Origin: Leptotrichiaceae bacterium | Lineage (GTDB): Bacteria; Fusobacteriota; Fusobacteriia; Fusobacteriales; Leptotrichiaceae | Direction of reading: 5' to 3' | Length of the DNA stretch: 10,216 nt | Assembly (NCBI GenBank): GCA_030532815.1 | Contig: JAUNKI010000067.1 | Location: 1 to 10,216 of the forward strand | Shown here: piece by piece, positions 1 to 6,164 of the stretch | How positions within the stretch are numbered: position 1 is the first letter of the stretch | How the letters are laid out: each line of letters begins with the position of its first letter | Notes under the pieces: generated by a model | Told to the model about the DNA's origin: nothing | Seen by the model: the letters and a program-made list of their open reading frames with translations, nothing else | The model's database searches: none | Made by a program: the position numbers and the translations under genes

Positions 1-144
1 GCATAATATTTTTATTTCTTTGTTTATAGATTTTACAATTTTTTCAGTTTCAGCTGAAAGAGTTATTTTATCCATGATTTTTAATTGTTTCTGTGAATAT
101 TCCTCTTTGTCGGAAAATTTTAAATAATCCTGAAATGTACCCAT
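1..144 (-). CDS. 5' end of an unidentified protein gene (partial; possibly thioredoxin-like)
   Basis: An open frame of 48 codons starts with ATG at 144 and runs off the left edge with no stop. The start is supported by an AGAGGTG ribosome binding site at 150-156, five bases upstream, and by a perfect TATAAT at 176-181 on the same strand. The visible protein begins MGTFQDYLKFSDKEE and ends INKEIKILC at the window edge. It is charged and probably helical, with no signal peptide. The pattern of a short acidic helical N-terminus followed by a strand-like KEIKIL stretch recalls small thioredoxin-fold proteins, in which a CPDC-type motif would follow at once. That motif would lie outside the window, so the family is a guess. 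The gene is divergent from the HAD operon at 497, with a small inverted-repeat element between them. Confidence 0.6.
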   Translation of the reverse strand, partial: MGTFQDYLKFSDKEEYSQKQLKIMDKITLSAETEKIVKSINKEIKILC

Positions 145-175
145 TTTATCACCTCTAAATAATTTTATTACAGCC

Positions 176-204
176 ATTATAAACTAAAATACATAAAAAA
201 TAAA
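176..204 (-). promoter_or_regulatory. Probable promoter of the left-edge gene
   Basis: Read on the minus strand, a perfect TATAAT (176-181) lies 17 bases downstream of a weak -35 box TTTATT (199-204). Transcription would start about 20-25 bases before the RBS of the gene starting at 144. The -10 box is the convincing part; the -35 matches only about half of the consensus. Confidence 0.45.
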
Positions 205-218
205 GAGAGTTTTTTCTG

Positions 219-377
219 TTAGGGTGTATCTGAAAACTGTCAAAATAACGAATTTTTAACGGAAATTTTAAAAGTTGTAAATAACGGAATACCGGTTTTA
301 TTATGTCTCTGTTAATTTAAAAAGTAAAAAAAAAGATTGAAAATATTGTAGATTTTGAGTTTTCAGACACACCCTAA
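219..377. mobile_element. MITE-like element with 19-bp terminal inverted repeats
   Basis: TTAGGGTGTATCTGAAAAC at 219-237 is repeated in inverted form at 359-377 with one mismatch (A/G). The 121 bases between them have no usable ORF and contain a smaller imperfect palindrome around AATAACGGAATACCGG. If the element proper is GGGTGT...ACACCC (222-374), it is flanked on both sides by TA, as expected for insertions that duplicate a TA target (IS630/Tc1-mariner type). The size, lack of a transposase and long terminal repeats fit a miniature element or an internally deleted IS. It is unrelated in sequence to the 152-bp repeat pair at 2636 and 5232. It separates the divergent promoters of the left-edge gene and the HAD operon. 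Confidence 0.65.
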
Positions 378-415
378 ACAATGATATAAATTTTTTTGAA
401 ATGGTTTTTAAAATG

Positions 416-445
416 TCGACAAGAACAAATGCTGAAGACTTTAAT
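416..445 (+). promoter_or_regulatory. Candidate promoter of the HAD-receiver-HAD operon
   Basis: TCGACA (416-421, five of six matches to TTGACA) is followed after 18 bases by TTTAAT (440-445, five of six matches to TATAAT). Transcription would start near 452, leaving a leader of about 45 bases before the ATG at 497, which contains the AAAGGAGG at 485-492. A second -10-like TAGAAT at 475-480 is too close to the RBS to be useful. Confidence 0.45.
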
Positions 446-496
446 TATCTATTTATTTTTCAACGAAAATGTGATAGAATGACCAAAGGAGGAGAA

Positions 497-1300
497 ATGT
501 ATAAAGCAGTAGTAAGTGATTTGGACGGAACATTACTGAATGAAAATCATGTTATAAATGATTTTACAATAAAAACAGTAAAAAAAGTAATTGAAAAAGG
601 AATAAAATTTTATATTGCTACAGGAAGAAGTTATTTGGGAGCGAAAGAGGTCATGGATAAAATGGGACTTAAAATTCCTCTGATTACTTCAAACGGGGCA
701 AGGATAATGGATAGTGAGGGTAAAGAAATTTACATAAATAATATAAATAAAAAATACTTGGAAAAAATTTATGAAACAGATTATAAAAAAATAAGTGAAG
801 GTATTATACTTAACGGATATTCCGGAAGTAGCTGGTATATTACTGAAGATGTACTGGACTATTATATTAAACAGCGTCCGGACAGACTTCATCTTCCTGA
901 AGTGATAAGCGAAAATGAATTCCGGCAGAAGGATTATACTAAAATATTTTTTTTAGTAGATCATGATAAACTTCTGAAGTTGGAAAAAATAATAAAGGAA
1001 GTAACTAACGGAGAAGTAAATGCAGTTTTTGTTTCAGAGAGAAGTCTGGAAATATTTGATAAAAATTCCAATAAAGCTGTCGCTGCAAAGTATTTACTCC
1101 AGAAAGACGGAATAAAATTAAACGAGACGGCAGCTTTCGGTGACGGATATAACGATTATGAACTTTTAAAGGAAGCAGGAAAAGGATATCTTATGGGAAA
1201 TTCCCTGTACAGATTATTGGAAAGTTTACCCGACTATGAAGTTATCGGAAATAATGGAGATGACGGAGTAGCAAAAAAATTAAGCGAATTATTTTTATAA
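497..1300 (+). CDS. Cof-type HAD-IIB family hydrolase (first paralogue)
   Basis: A 267-aa cytosolic phosphatase of the Cof/YbjI-like branch of the haloacid dehalogenase superfamily, whose members remove phosphate from sugar phosphates, nucleotides or cofactors; the substrate cannot be read from sequence. Motif I is DLDGT (D8 nucleophile, D10 acid/base), motif II is the Thr in IATGR (T42), motif III is K193 in the DKNSNKAVAAKYLL stretch, and motif IV is GDGYND (215-220). The type-IIB cap lies between motifs II and III. I chose the ATG at 497, not an upstream in-frame ATG at 401: it follows AAAGGAGG (485-492) by four bases and gives MYKAVVSDLDGT, matching the start of the paralogue at 1717. It is first in a three-gene operon, 28 bp before the receiver gene. 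All catalytic residues are present. Confidence 0.93.
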   Translation: MYKAVVSDLDGTLLNENHVINDFTIKTVKKVIEKGIKFYIATGRSYLGAKEVMDKMGLKIPLITSNGARIMDSEGKEIYINNINKKYLEKIYETDYKKISEGIILNGYSGSSWYITEDVLDYYIKQRPDRLHLPEVISENEFRQKDYTKIFFLVDHDKLLKLEKIIKEVTNGEVNAVFVSERSLEIFDKNSNKAVAAKYLLQKDGIKLNETAAFGDGYNDYELLKEAGKGYLMGNSLYRLLESLPDYEVIGNNGDDGVAKKLSELFL

Positions 1301-1328
1301 AAAATATCTTTAGAGTAGGAGATAAAAT

Positions 1329-1691
1329 ATGGAAAAAATAGCATTGGTAGTAGATGACGCTTCGTATATAAGAGAGGATATAAAGGACATACTTACTGAT
1401 CAGGGGTATGAAGTATATGAGGCAGGGGACGGGCTGGAAGCTTTTGAAATGTATAAAAAAATACATCCTGCAATTGTGACTATGGACATCAATATGCCGA
1501 AAGTACACGGATTAAAAGCGACTCAGCTGATTACCGATTACGATCCCGAAGCAAAAGTAATGTTATGCAGTACAATGATAACTTTTCAGAATTATATAAA
1601 AATGGGAAAAGAAGCGGGAGCAAAGGCATTTTTATCAAAGCCTTTTACAGACGATGAGTTTATGAATGAATTGTCAAAATTATTTTTATAG
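1329..1691 (+). CDS. Stand-alone CheY-like response regulator receiver
   Basis: A 120-aa single receiver domain with no output domain. Acidic pocket D9-D10 (VVDD), phosphoacceptor D53 in TMDINMP, a Ser/Thr switch position at S81/T82 in MLCST, and the conserved lysine K104 in SKPF are all present, so it should be phosphorylatable. The AxxxREDIKDIL...VTMDINMP pattern resembles Gram-positive CheY more than DNA-binding regulators. The RBS AGGAGA (1317-1322) sits six bases before the ATG. It lies 28 bp after one HAD gene and 25 bp before its paralogue, so the three are very likely co-transcribed. No histidine kinase, chemotaxis or flagellar gene is in view. It may act through protein-protein contact, possibly with the flanking HAD enzymes, but that is inference from position only. 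Confidence 0.93.
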   Translation: MEKIALVVDDASYIREDIKDILTDQGYEVYEAGDGLEAFEMYKKIHPAIVTMDINMPKVHGLKATQLITDYDPEAKVMLCSTMITFQNYIKMGKEAGAKAFLSKPFTDDEFMNELSKLFL

Positions 1692-1716
1692 GAAAAATAT
1701 TAAGATTGGAGTTTTT

Positions 1717-2532
1717 ATGTATAAAGCTGTAGTAACTGATTTAGACGGAACATTACTCAATAAAGAGCATGAACTGTCGGAATTTACAAAAGAAACGGTT
1801 AGAAAAGTTGTGGAAAAAGGAGTAAAATTTTACATTGCCACAGGAAGAAATTATAAACTGGCAAAAATAGTAAAAGATGAACTGGGAATAAATATACCTT
1901 TAATCTCATCAAACGGTGCAAGAATAAATGATGAAAACGGAGCTGTCATATATGAAGACGGATTAAATCAGAAAGAAGCGGACAGCATTTTGGATATTGA
2001 TTATAAGGCTTTTAATAAGGATATTCACTTAAATATTTTTGCGGGAGACGACTGGATAATAACAGAAGGAACATTACAGCAGGTATATGACAGGGATGGG
2101 TACGACTTGCCCATAAAACCTGTGGAAGTTCCCGAAAGAGAATTGGGGAAAAGGAAAATTTTAAAATTTTTCTTTATAGGTGAACATAAATATTTAATTG
2201 AGCTTGAAAAGGAAATTCTTAAAAGAACTGATAATAATGTAAGTGTGGCATTTGTGGACTACGGATGTATGGAAATATTTTCCAAAACTGCCAATAAAGC
2301 CAATGCTGCAAAATATTTATTAAAAAGAGACGGAATAGATATAAAAGAAACGATCAGTTTCGGCGACGGAGAAAATGACTATGAACTTTTAACAGTTATG
2401 GGAAAAGGTTATGCTATGGGAAATGCTATAGACAGATTGAGAAATCTTCTTCCGGAAGATTTTGAAATAATAGGAAAAAATACCGAAGACGGGGAAGCTC
2501 GTAAACTGGAAGAATTATTTTTACATAAATAA
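1717..2532 (+). CDS. Cof-type HAD-IIB family hydrolase (second paralogue)
   Basis: A 271-aa HAD-superfamily phosphatase, clearly paralogous to the protein at 497-1300: the first 70 residues are about two-thirds identical by eye, with lower identity in the cap. Motif I is DLDGT (D8, D10), motif II T42 in IATGR, motif III K194 in TANKANAAKYLL, and motif IV GDGEND (216-221). The cap residues differ most, which suggests the two enzymes use different substrates. The start at 1717 follows TTGGAG (1706-1711) by five bases and gives MYKAVVTDLDGT; the in-frame ATG at 1666 lies inside the receiver gene and is not preferred. It is the last gene of the operon, followed by the terminator at 2557-2600. The substrate is unknown. 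Confidence 0.93.
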   Translation: MYKAVVTDLDGTLLNKEHELSEFTKETVRKVVEKGVKFYIATGRNYKLAKIVKDELGINIPLISSNGARINDENGAVIYEDGLNQKEADSILDIDYKAFNKDIHLNIFAGDDWIITEGTLQQVYDRDGYDLPIKPVEVPERELGKRKILKFFFIGEHKYLIELEKEILKRTDNNVSVAFVDYGCMEIFSKTANKANAAKYLLKRDGIDIKETISFGDGENDYELLTVMGKGYAMGNAIDRLRNLLPEDFEIIGKNTEDGEARKLEELFLHK

Positions 2533-2556
2533 AAAAATTGGAAAATAAAGATAATA

Positions 2557-2600
2557 GAAAAAGGAATGCTGACTATATTACAGAAAACATTCCTTTTTTT
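2557..2600 (+). terminator. Rho-independent terminator of the HAD operon
   Basis: GAAAAAGGAATG (2557-2568) pairs with CATTCCTTTTTTT (2589-2600) across a 20-base loop, and the descending arm merges into a run of seven Ts. It begins 24 bases after the stop of the second HAD gene. Confidence 0.85.
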
Positions 2601-2635
2601 GTGTGATAAGAAAATTTTTCTACTCTTATCTCTCC

Positions 2636-2787
2636 GGAGCTGTCTCATAAGATATAAAAACATATTTAATTATAAATTTTATATATTTTTCTATTTTTAT
2701 AAAATCAGTAAAAACAATATCTTTTAATTTTTAAAAATATATAATATTTATAGTTAGAGAATTATTTTTGACTTATGAGATAGTCCC
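2636..2787 (-). mobile_element. MITE-like element, copy A (152 bp)
   Basis: The ends form imperfect 16-bp terminal inverted repeats of consensus GGRRCTGTCTCATAAG. The reverse complement aligns without gaps to 5232-5383: across the 144 bases 2640-2783 and 5236-5379 I count 16 mismatches (about 89% identity), mostly transitions. There is no ORF for a transposase. Two gapless copies of exactly equal length with matching ends identify this as a dispersed miniature element; no clear target duplication is visible. Confidence 0.8.
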
Positions 2788-2806
2788 GGACCAAAAAATT
2801 TTCAAC

Positions 2807-2922
2807 TCAAATTATTTCCAATTCAAAAACATTCCACTCACTGAAAAATCACAAACTCGCTTCAATCAGAAAGTAATTTTTCTAAACGTTCATTTCCGTA
2901 TTTTTTGGTTGAAATAATTTGA
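2807..2922. repeat. Long imperfect inverted repeat (116 bp)
   Basis: TCAAATTATTTC at 2807-2818 is exactly complementary to GAAATAATTTGA at 2911-2922, and pairing continues inward with CCAA against TTGG. The roughly 85 bases between contain no ORF. It may be a decayed mobile element or part of the sppA/HAD 3' region. It starts TTCAACTCAAATT, which loosely recalls the ends of the palindromic repeat at 3022, but I cannot align the interior. Confidence 0.45.
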
Positions 2923-2980
2923 ATATCGGGTTTTTATTTAATATTTTAGGCTTATACTTTTACTCTTAATATAATTTTAT

Positions 2981-3120
2981 TACACTTTCATTTAAAACTG
3001 TTTCTATAATTTTAACTTCTTTTCAACATTTAAATTCTACTGGGTGAAAAATGCATAAAGGGAGAGTCCTAAAAACATCTTTATTCGGGGCATTTTGAGT
3101 AACAGTAAAATTAAGTTGAA
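2981..3120 (-). repeat. 3'-end palindromic repeat, copy 1 (downstream of sppA)
   Basis: The palindromic core 3022-3120 opens with TTCAAC and closes with GTTGAA; read in the sppA direction, TTAATTTTACTG pairs with CAGTAGAATTTAA near the base of the stem. A second copy lies at 9956-10109 beyond the viaA-like gene. Over the 58 bases from GATGTTTTTA to the closing GTTGAA the two differ at 7 positions (about 88% identity). Both are followed about 24 bases later by the identical 17 bases TTTTAAATGAAAGTGTA. Both lie 3' of a gene in the same orientation relative to it. This copy begins 17 bases past the sppA stop codon. No U-run follows the hairpin, so a classical terminator role is uncertain. Confidence 0.7.
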
Positions 3121-3136
3121 CGGATATATTTTTAAT

Positions 3137-4927
3137 TTAATAAACATCTATTTTATAAGGTAAATAATACATAGGTTTATTTTGATTATTTTCAATCAGT
3201 TTGTAATCATCAAGAATTTTTGTACTTCCCGGAATTTTTGCTTCTATTTGGGAAGTCAGTTTAAATTTTTCAAAGATAAATGAAGAAAGTAATCTTAATG
3301 CTTCCTTAAAGTCTTTTTTTGTATAAACATTTTTTACATTATAGTTTTCCAGTTTTAAATCTTTTGCAAGAAGTTTTACGGTTTCATCAAGAGTGGCAAT
3401 TCCGTCTATAAGATTGATTGCTTTTGCTTCATCTCCCAGCCATATTTTTCCTTGAACATATTCTTCAAGGGAAGAATCGGACATTTTTCTATTTTTCAGA
3501 ACTCTTGATTTAAATTCCTTATAAGTCATATCCATTGACTCTGCTATTTTATTACGTGCTTCTCCCGAAAGAGGAACAAAAGGATCGAAAGTATCGGAAT
3601 ATTTTCCTTTGGAAATGGAATTTGAAGTAATTCCGTACTTGTTCTGAGCGTTATAAAATTTCGGAATCATTGATACAACTCCTATGGAACCTGTTATTGT
3701 AGCTTTATTTGCAAAAACCTTGCTTCCCGCCATTGATATATAATATCCTCCCGATGCGGCAACTTCGGACATTGAAATATAAACGGGAACTTCAAGTTTG
3801 GAAAACATCTGATATATTATTTCCGATGCAAGGGCGGAACCGCCGGGTGAATTAACTCTGAGAACTACACCTTTCAAATTTTTTATATTTGAAAGTTCCT
3901 TTATTTTTTTAGCCATATTATCAGGTGAAATATAAATTGAACCGTCTGCTTCTTCAGCATAAACAATAGGTCCTTCAGCGTATATTACGGCAATTGTACC
4001 TTCCTCTTCATTAGCAGTTTCCATTCTTTTACCGTTATCGGCATAATAGTCGTAAATATCTACAACATTTTCTTCATTTATGCCGAGCCTTTTAAGAAGT
4101 TCTCCAAAATATTCCAGTTTGTCAATCAGATTTTTATCCCTTGCAGTAAAAGGAGTGAGATTTGACAAATTTCCATTTAGTATATCGGCATTAAAAACAT
4201 TTTTATCAATATTACGGGATTTTGAAACAGTGTCAAGGAATGTATTGTATCTGTTTTCCAGAATACGCGTAAGTTCAGCTTTTGACTGAGGAGAAATCAG
4301 ATTACCAGTATAATTTTCTCCGTAAGATTTAAAATCTCCTATACGGACAACTTCCATAGTGACACCGAGCTTATCAAGCAGTTTCTTATAATACAGGTCT
4401 GAATAATGATATCCTGTCAGAGCGACTCCTGCCGAAGCTGAAGGAATCATTATGATTTCATTTGCAGCTGCGGCTAAAGGAAAGTTATAGTTTTCAATAT
4501 ATGCTCCGAAAGCATATATTTTTTTATTGTTAGCTTTGAGCTCTTCAAACTTTTTTATTATTTCTTCGGATTTTGCCGAAGAAAGATTTACCTGATCAAG
4601 ATTTATAATAATCCCTTTTATATTATCGTTATTTTTTATGTCGTCAAGGCTGCTCAATATATCTGCGTATGAAATATTATATTTCTTGGCTTCTCCAAAA
4701 AAAGAGCTGTCCAGTTTGTCTTCGGATACATATGAAGCATTGAACAATACATAACTGTAATTTTTAGGTATATCTTCTTCAAGTTTTATTTTTGAAGAAA
4801 AAAATGAAATGAGAGAAACACTCAGAATAAAAAATATAAAAAACAGTAAAGACAGTTTAAGGAAAAAAGAATATATTTCCTTAATTGTAAATATAAAAAA
4901 TTTTTTTATAAAATCAAAAAATTTCAT
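3137..4927 (-). CDS. sppA: Signal peptide peptidase SppA, long (67K) type
   Basis: A 596-aa membrane-anchored serine protease (family S49) that degrades signal peptides and other short membrane-associated fragments released after secretion. An aromatic, basic N-terminus is followed by one transmembrane anchor at about residues 24-45. Two tandem ClpP-like S49 domains follow, as in E. coli SppA. The general-base lysine is K200 in GDFKSYGE; the nucleophile is S392 in AASGGYY, preceded by the typical NSPGGSALASE motif (359-369). The 192-residue gap between them is close to that of E. coli (K209/S409), so the enzyme should be active and form the two-domain dome-shaped oligomer. The start is fixed by AGGAGGT five bases upstream and by a promoter at 4956-4984. 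It is transcribed alone, converging on the HAD operon. Confidence 0.95.
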   Translation of the reverse strand: MKFFDFIKKFFIFTIKEIYSFFLKLSLLFFIFFILSVSLISFFSSKIKLEEDIPKNYSYVLFNASYVSEDKLDSSFFGEAKKYNISYADILSSLDDIKNNDNIKGIIINLDQVNLSSAKSEEIIKKFEELKANNKKIYAFGAYIENYNFPLAAAANEIIMIPSASAGVALTGYHYSDLYYKKLLDKLGVTMEVVRIGDFKSYGENYTGNLISPQSKAELTRILENRYNTFLDTVSKSRNIDKNVFNADILNGNLSNLTPFTARDKNLIDKLEYFGELLKRLGINEENVVDIYDYYADNGKRMETANEEEGTIAVIYAEGPIVYAEEADGSIYISPDNMAKKIKELSNIKNLKGVVLRVNSPGGSALASEIIYQMFSKLEVPVYISMSEVAASGGYYISMAGSKVFANKATITGSIGVVSMIPKFYNAQNKYGITSNSISKGKYSDTFDPFVPLSGEARNKIAESMDMTYKEFKSRVLKNRKMSDSSLEEYVQGKIWLGDEAKAINLIDGIATLDETVKLLAKDLKLENYNVKNVYTKKDFKEALRLLSSFIFEKFKLTSQIEAKIPGSTKILDDYKLIENNQNKPMYYLPYKIDVY

Positions 4928-4955
4928 TGAGAACCTCCTGTGTTTTTGTTTTTAA

Positions 4956-4984
4956 ATTATATCATTTTAAATATCAAATATCAA
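4956..4984 (-). promoter_or_regulatory. sigma70-type promoter of sppA
   Basis: On the minus strand TTGATA (4979-4984) is followed after exactly 17 bases by a perfect TATAAT (4956-4961). Transcription would begin near 4949, about 20 bases before the ATG, leaving just enough leader for the AGGAGGT at 4933-4939. Confidence 0.8.
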
Positions 4985-5118
4985 TGTAGGAAAAATCATA
5001 TTTAAAATACGAGAATAAATGGGGATAATCGGCAGAATACTTAAAGACTATTGAAAGAATTAAAAAAAGTCCTCTTAAAAAATTTATATTTTAAACAAGA
5101 ATTTTTCACATTTTAACA

Positions 5119-5151
5119 TATAAATTATTTTCATCGGAAAAATAATTTATA
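5119..5151. repeat. Perfect 13-bp inverted repeat with 7-base loop
   Basis: TATAAATTATTTT (5119-5131) is the exact reverse complement of AAAATAATTTATA (5139-5151), separated by CATCGGA. The arms are pure A/T and no T-run follows on either strand, so it is not a good terminator. It lies about 135 bases upstream of the sppA -35 box. Confidence 0.5.
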
Positions 5152-5231
5152 ATAAAAATATTTGGGAACAAAAAATAAGATCTGTATTAGTATTTTTCAT
5201 ATTTTTATCTGAATTTTGTTATAAATAGACC

Positions 5232-5383
5232 AGGGCTGTTTCATAAATTAAAAATAACTCTCTAACTCTAATTATTATATATTTTTAAAAATTAAAAGAT
5301 ATTATCTTTACTGATTTTACAAAAACGGAAAAATATGTAAAGTTTATGATTAAATATGTTTTTGTATCTTATGAGACAGTTTC
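5232..5383 (+). mobile_element. MITE-like element, copy B (152 bp)
   Basis: This is the opposite-orientation partner of the copy at 2636-2787 and has the same length. Its ends read AGGGCTGTTTCATAAA and, inverted, GAAACTGTCTCATAAG. The interior, including the block TATATATTTTTAAAAATTAA, matches copy A without gaps. No transposase is encoded. It sits between the sppA promoter region and the tRNA promoter. Confidence 0.8.
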
Positions 5384-5517
5384 GTCCTCTGTTTACATTT
5401 TTTTCCGAGTGATTTTTGTTAGGAACTTTAAAATTCGGAAATTTCAGTATTTATATAATAATACAAACACATTTTATATAAATATCAGAAAAAAATCAAA
5501 AAAATTTAAAAAAAGTA

Positions 5518-5546
5518 TTGACTTAATTTTTTATTTATGATAATAT
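5518..5546 (+). promoter_or_regulatory. Promoter of the tRNA cluster
   Basis: TTGACT (5518-5523) is followed after 17 bases by TAATAT (5541-5546), with an A-rich stretch just upstream that could act as an UP-like element. Transcription would start near 5553, about 50 bases before tRNA-Glu. No other tRNA gene has a comparable promoter in its short upstream gap, so the five are probably one transcript. Confidence 0.7.
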
Positions 5547-5606
5547 CTTTTTTGTCCGTGAGAGGAGTCAAAAAGGAATTAGAAATCTCACTTAGAATAA
5601 AAATGT

Positions 5607-5681
5607 GCGCCCTTCGTCTAGTGGTTAGGACATCGGGTTTTCATCCCGGCAACAGGAGTTCGATCCTCCTAGGGCGTACCA
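5607..5681 (+). tRNA. tRNA-Glu (TTC)
   Basis: Full cloverleaf. Acceptor GCGCCCT pairs with AGGGCGT (one terminal G-T pair), the D arm contains AGTGGTTAGGA, the anticodon stem TCGGG/CCCGG encloses TTTTCAT with anticodon TTC, and the T arm is AGGAGTTCGATCCTCCT. The 3' CCA is encoded. Confidence 0.97.
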
Positions 5682-5706
5682 CTTAATAAAAAAAATAAAA
5701 TAATAT

Positions 5707-5782
5707 GGTCGCATAGCTCAGTTGGGAGAGCACCTGCCTTACAAGCAGGGGGTCATTGGTTCGAGCCCAATTGTGACCACCA
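5707..5782 (+). tRNA. tRNA-Val (TAC)
   Basis: Acceptor GGTCGCA pairs with TGTGACC (one G-T pair). The D arm contains AGCTCAGTTGGGAGAGC, the anticodon stem CCTGC/GCAGG encloses CTTACAA with anticodon TAC, and the T arm has the GGTTCGAGCC core. CCA is encoded. The gene lies 25 bases after tRNA-Glu. Confidence 0.97.
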
Positions 5783-5789
5783 TTTTTAT

Positions 5790-5866
5790 GGAGGTGTAGC
5801 TCAGTTGGTTAGAGTGCTTGCCTGTCACGCAAGATGTCGCGAGTTCGAGTCTCGTCACTTCCGCCA
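5790..5866 (+). tRNA. tRNA-Asp (GTC)
   Basis: Acceptor GGAGGTG pairs with CACTTCC (one G-T pair) with discriminator G, as expected for tRNA-Asp. The anticodon stem CTTGC/GCAAG encloses CTGTCAC with anticodon GTC. The T arm is CGAGTTCGAGTCTCG and CCA is encoded. The gene lies seven bases after tRNA-Val. Confidence 0.97.
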
Positions 5867-5913
5867 TTTAAATTTGAATATTTTCATCTAATATATGATG
5901 GAAGGTATATTGT

Positions 5914-5989
5914 GCCGCTTTAGCTCATCTGGTAGAGCAGCTGACTTGTAATCAGCAGGTGGTTGGTTCGAGTCCGACAAGCGGCACCA
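5914..5989 (+). tRNA. tRNA-Thr (TGT)
   Basis: Acceptor GCCGCTT pairs perfectly with AAGCGGC. The anticodon stem GCTGA/TCAGC encloses CTTGTAA with anticodon TGT, and the T arm holds GGTTCGAGTCC. CCA is encoded. The 47-base spacer before it is the longest in the cluster and shows no clear promoter. Confidence 0.97.
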
Positions 5990-6004
5990 CTTTTTAAAAA
6001 TTGT

Positions 6005-6089
<85 letters not shown>

Positions 6090-6132
6090 TTTTTTATTAA
6101 TAACAGTAAATTTTATATAAATAGAATAATAT

Positions 6133-6149
6133 TATATGAATTTCATATA
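6133..6149 (+). promoter_or_regulatory. Palindrome abutting the ybaB ribosome binding site
   Basis: TATATGAA (6133-6140) and TTCATATA (6142-6149) form a perfect 8-bp inverted repeat around one central T. Its last base is the first base of the AGGAGG at 6149-6154. It could be an operator or a small RNA hairpin affecting translation of ybaB; neither role is shown. Confidence 0.35.
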
Positions 6150-6164
6150 GGAGGCAATAATAAC

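Larger units (their letters stand above)
145..496. other. Divergent intergenic region
   Basis: This gap between the left-edge minus-strand gene and the HAD operon holds the minus-strand promoter (176-204), the inverted-repeat element (219-377) and a candidate plus-strand promoter (416-445). An open frame continues upstream of the HAD gene from 401. It has no RBS at its ATG codons and adds residues unlike the family, so I do not treat it as coding. Confidence 0.7.
2533..3136. other. Gene-free region between convergent HAD operon and sppA, rich in inverted repeats
   Basis: No credible ORF is present. From left to right it holds the operon terminator (2557-2600), a small nested hairpin (GATAAG 2605-2610 with CTTATC 2625-2630, and AGAAAA/TTTTCT inside), a 152-bp MITE-like copy (2636-2787), a long imperfect inverted repeat (2807-2922), about 60 bases with nothing recognisable, and the 3'-end palindromic repeat (2981-3120) directly beyond the sppA stop codon. 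Confidence 0.8.
4985..5606. other. Gene-free region between sppA promoter and the tRNA cluster
   Basis: This AT-rich stretch has no convincing ORF on either strand. It holds a perfect inverted repeat (5119-5151), the second MITE-like copy (5232-5383), the tRNA promoter (5518-5546) and the tRNA leader. Read on the plus strand, the leader contains a small stem in which GTGAGA (5558-5563) pairs with TCTCAC (5586-5591). I see nothing further in 4985-5118, 5152-5231 or 5384-5517. Confidence 0.7.

Noticed and set aside
475..480. TAGAAT as the -10 box of the HAD operon
   Set aside because: Transcription would start within the ribosome binding site, and no -35 box sits at the right distance.
401..496. 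N-terminal extension of the first HAD gene starting at ATG 401
   Set aside because: No RBS precedes it, the added residues are unlike the family, and the ATG at 497 has an ideal AAAGGAGG and matches the paralogue's start.
2409..2663. Minus-strand 84-codon ORF over the end of the second HAD gene
   Set aside because: It is antisense to a strong coding region and terminator, has no RBS, and its composition is a shadow of the opposite strand.
219..5383. CRISPR array
   Set aside because: The repeats present are two dispersed inverted copies or single elements. There is no series of short direct repeats with spacers and no cas gene.
5346..5540. Plus-strand 64-codon ORF
   Set aside because: It begins inside the MITE-like copy and runs through low-complexity AT-rich DNA into the tRNA promoter, with no RBS and no recognisable protein.
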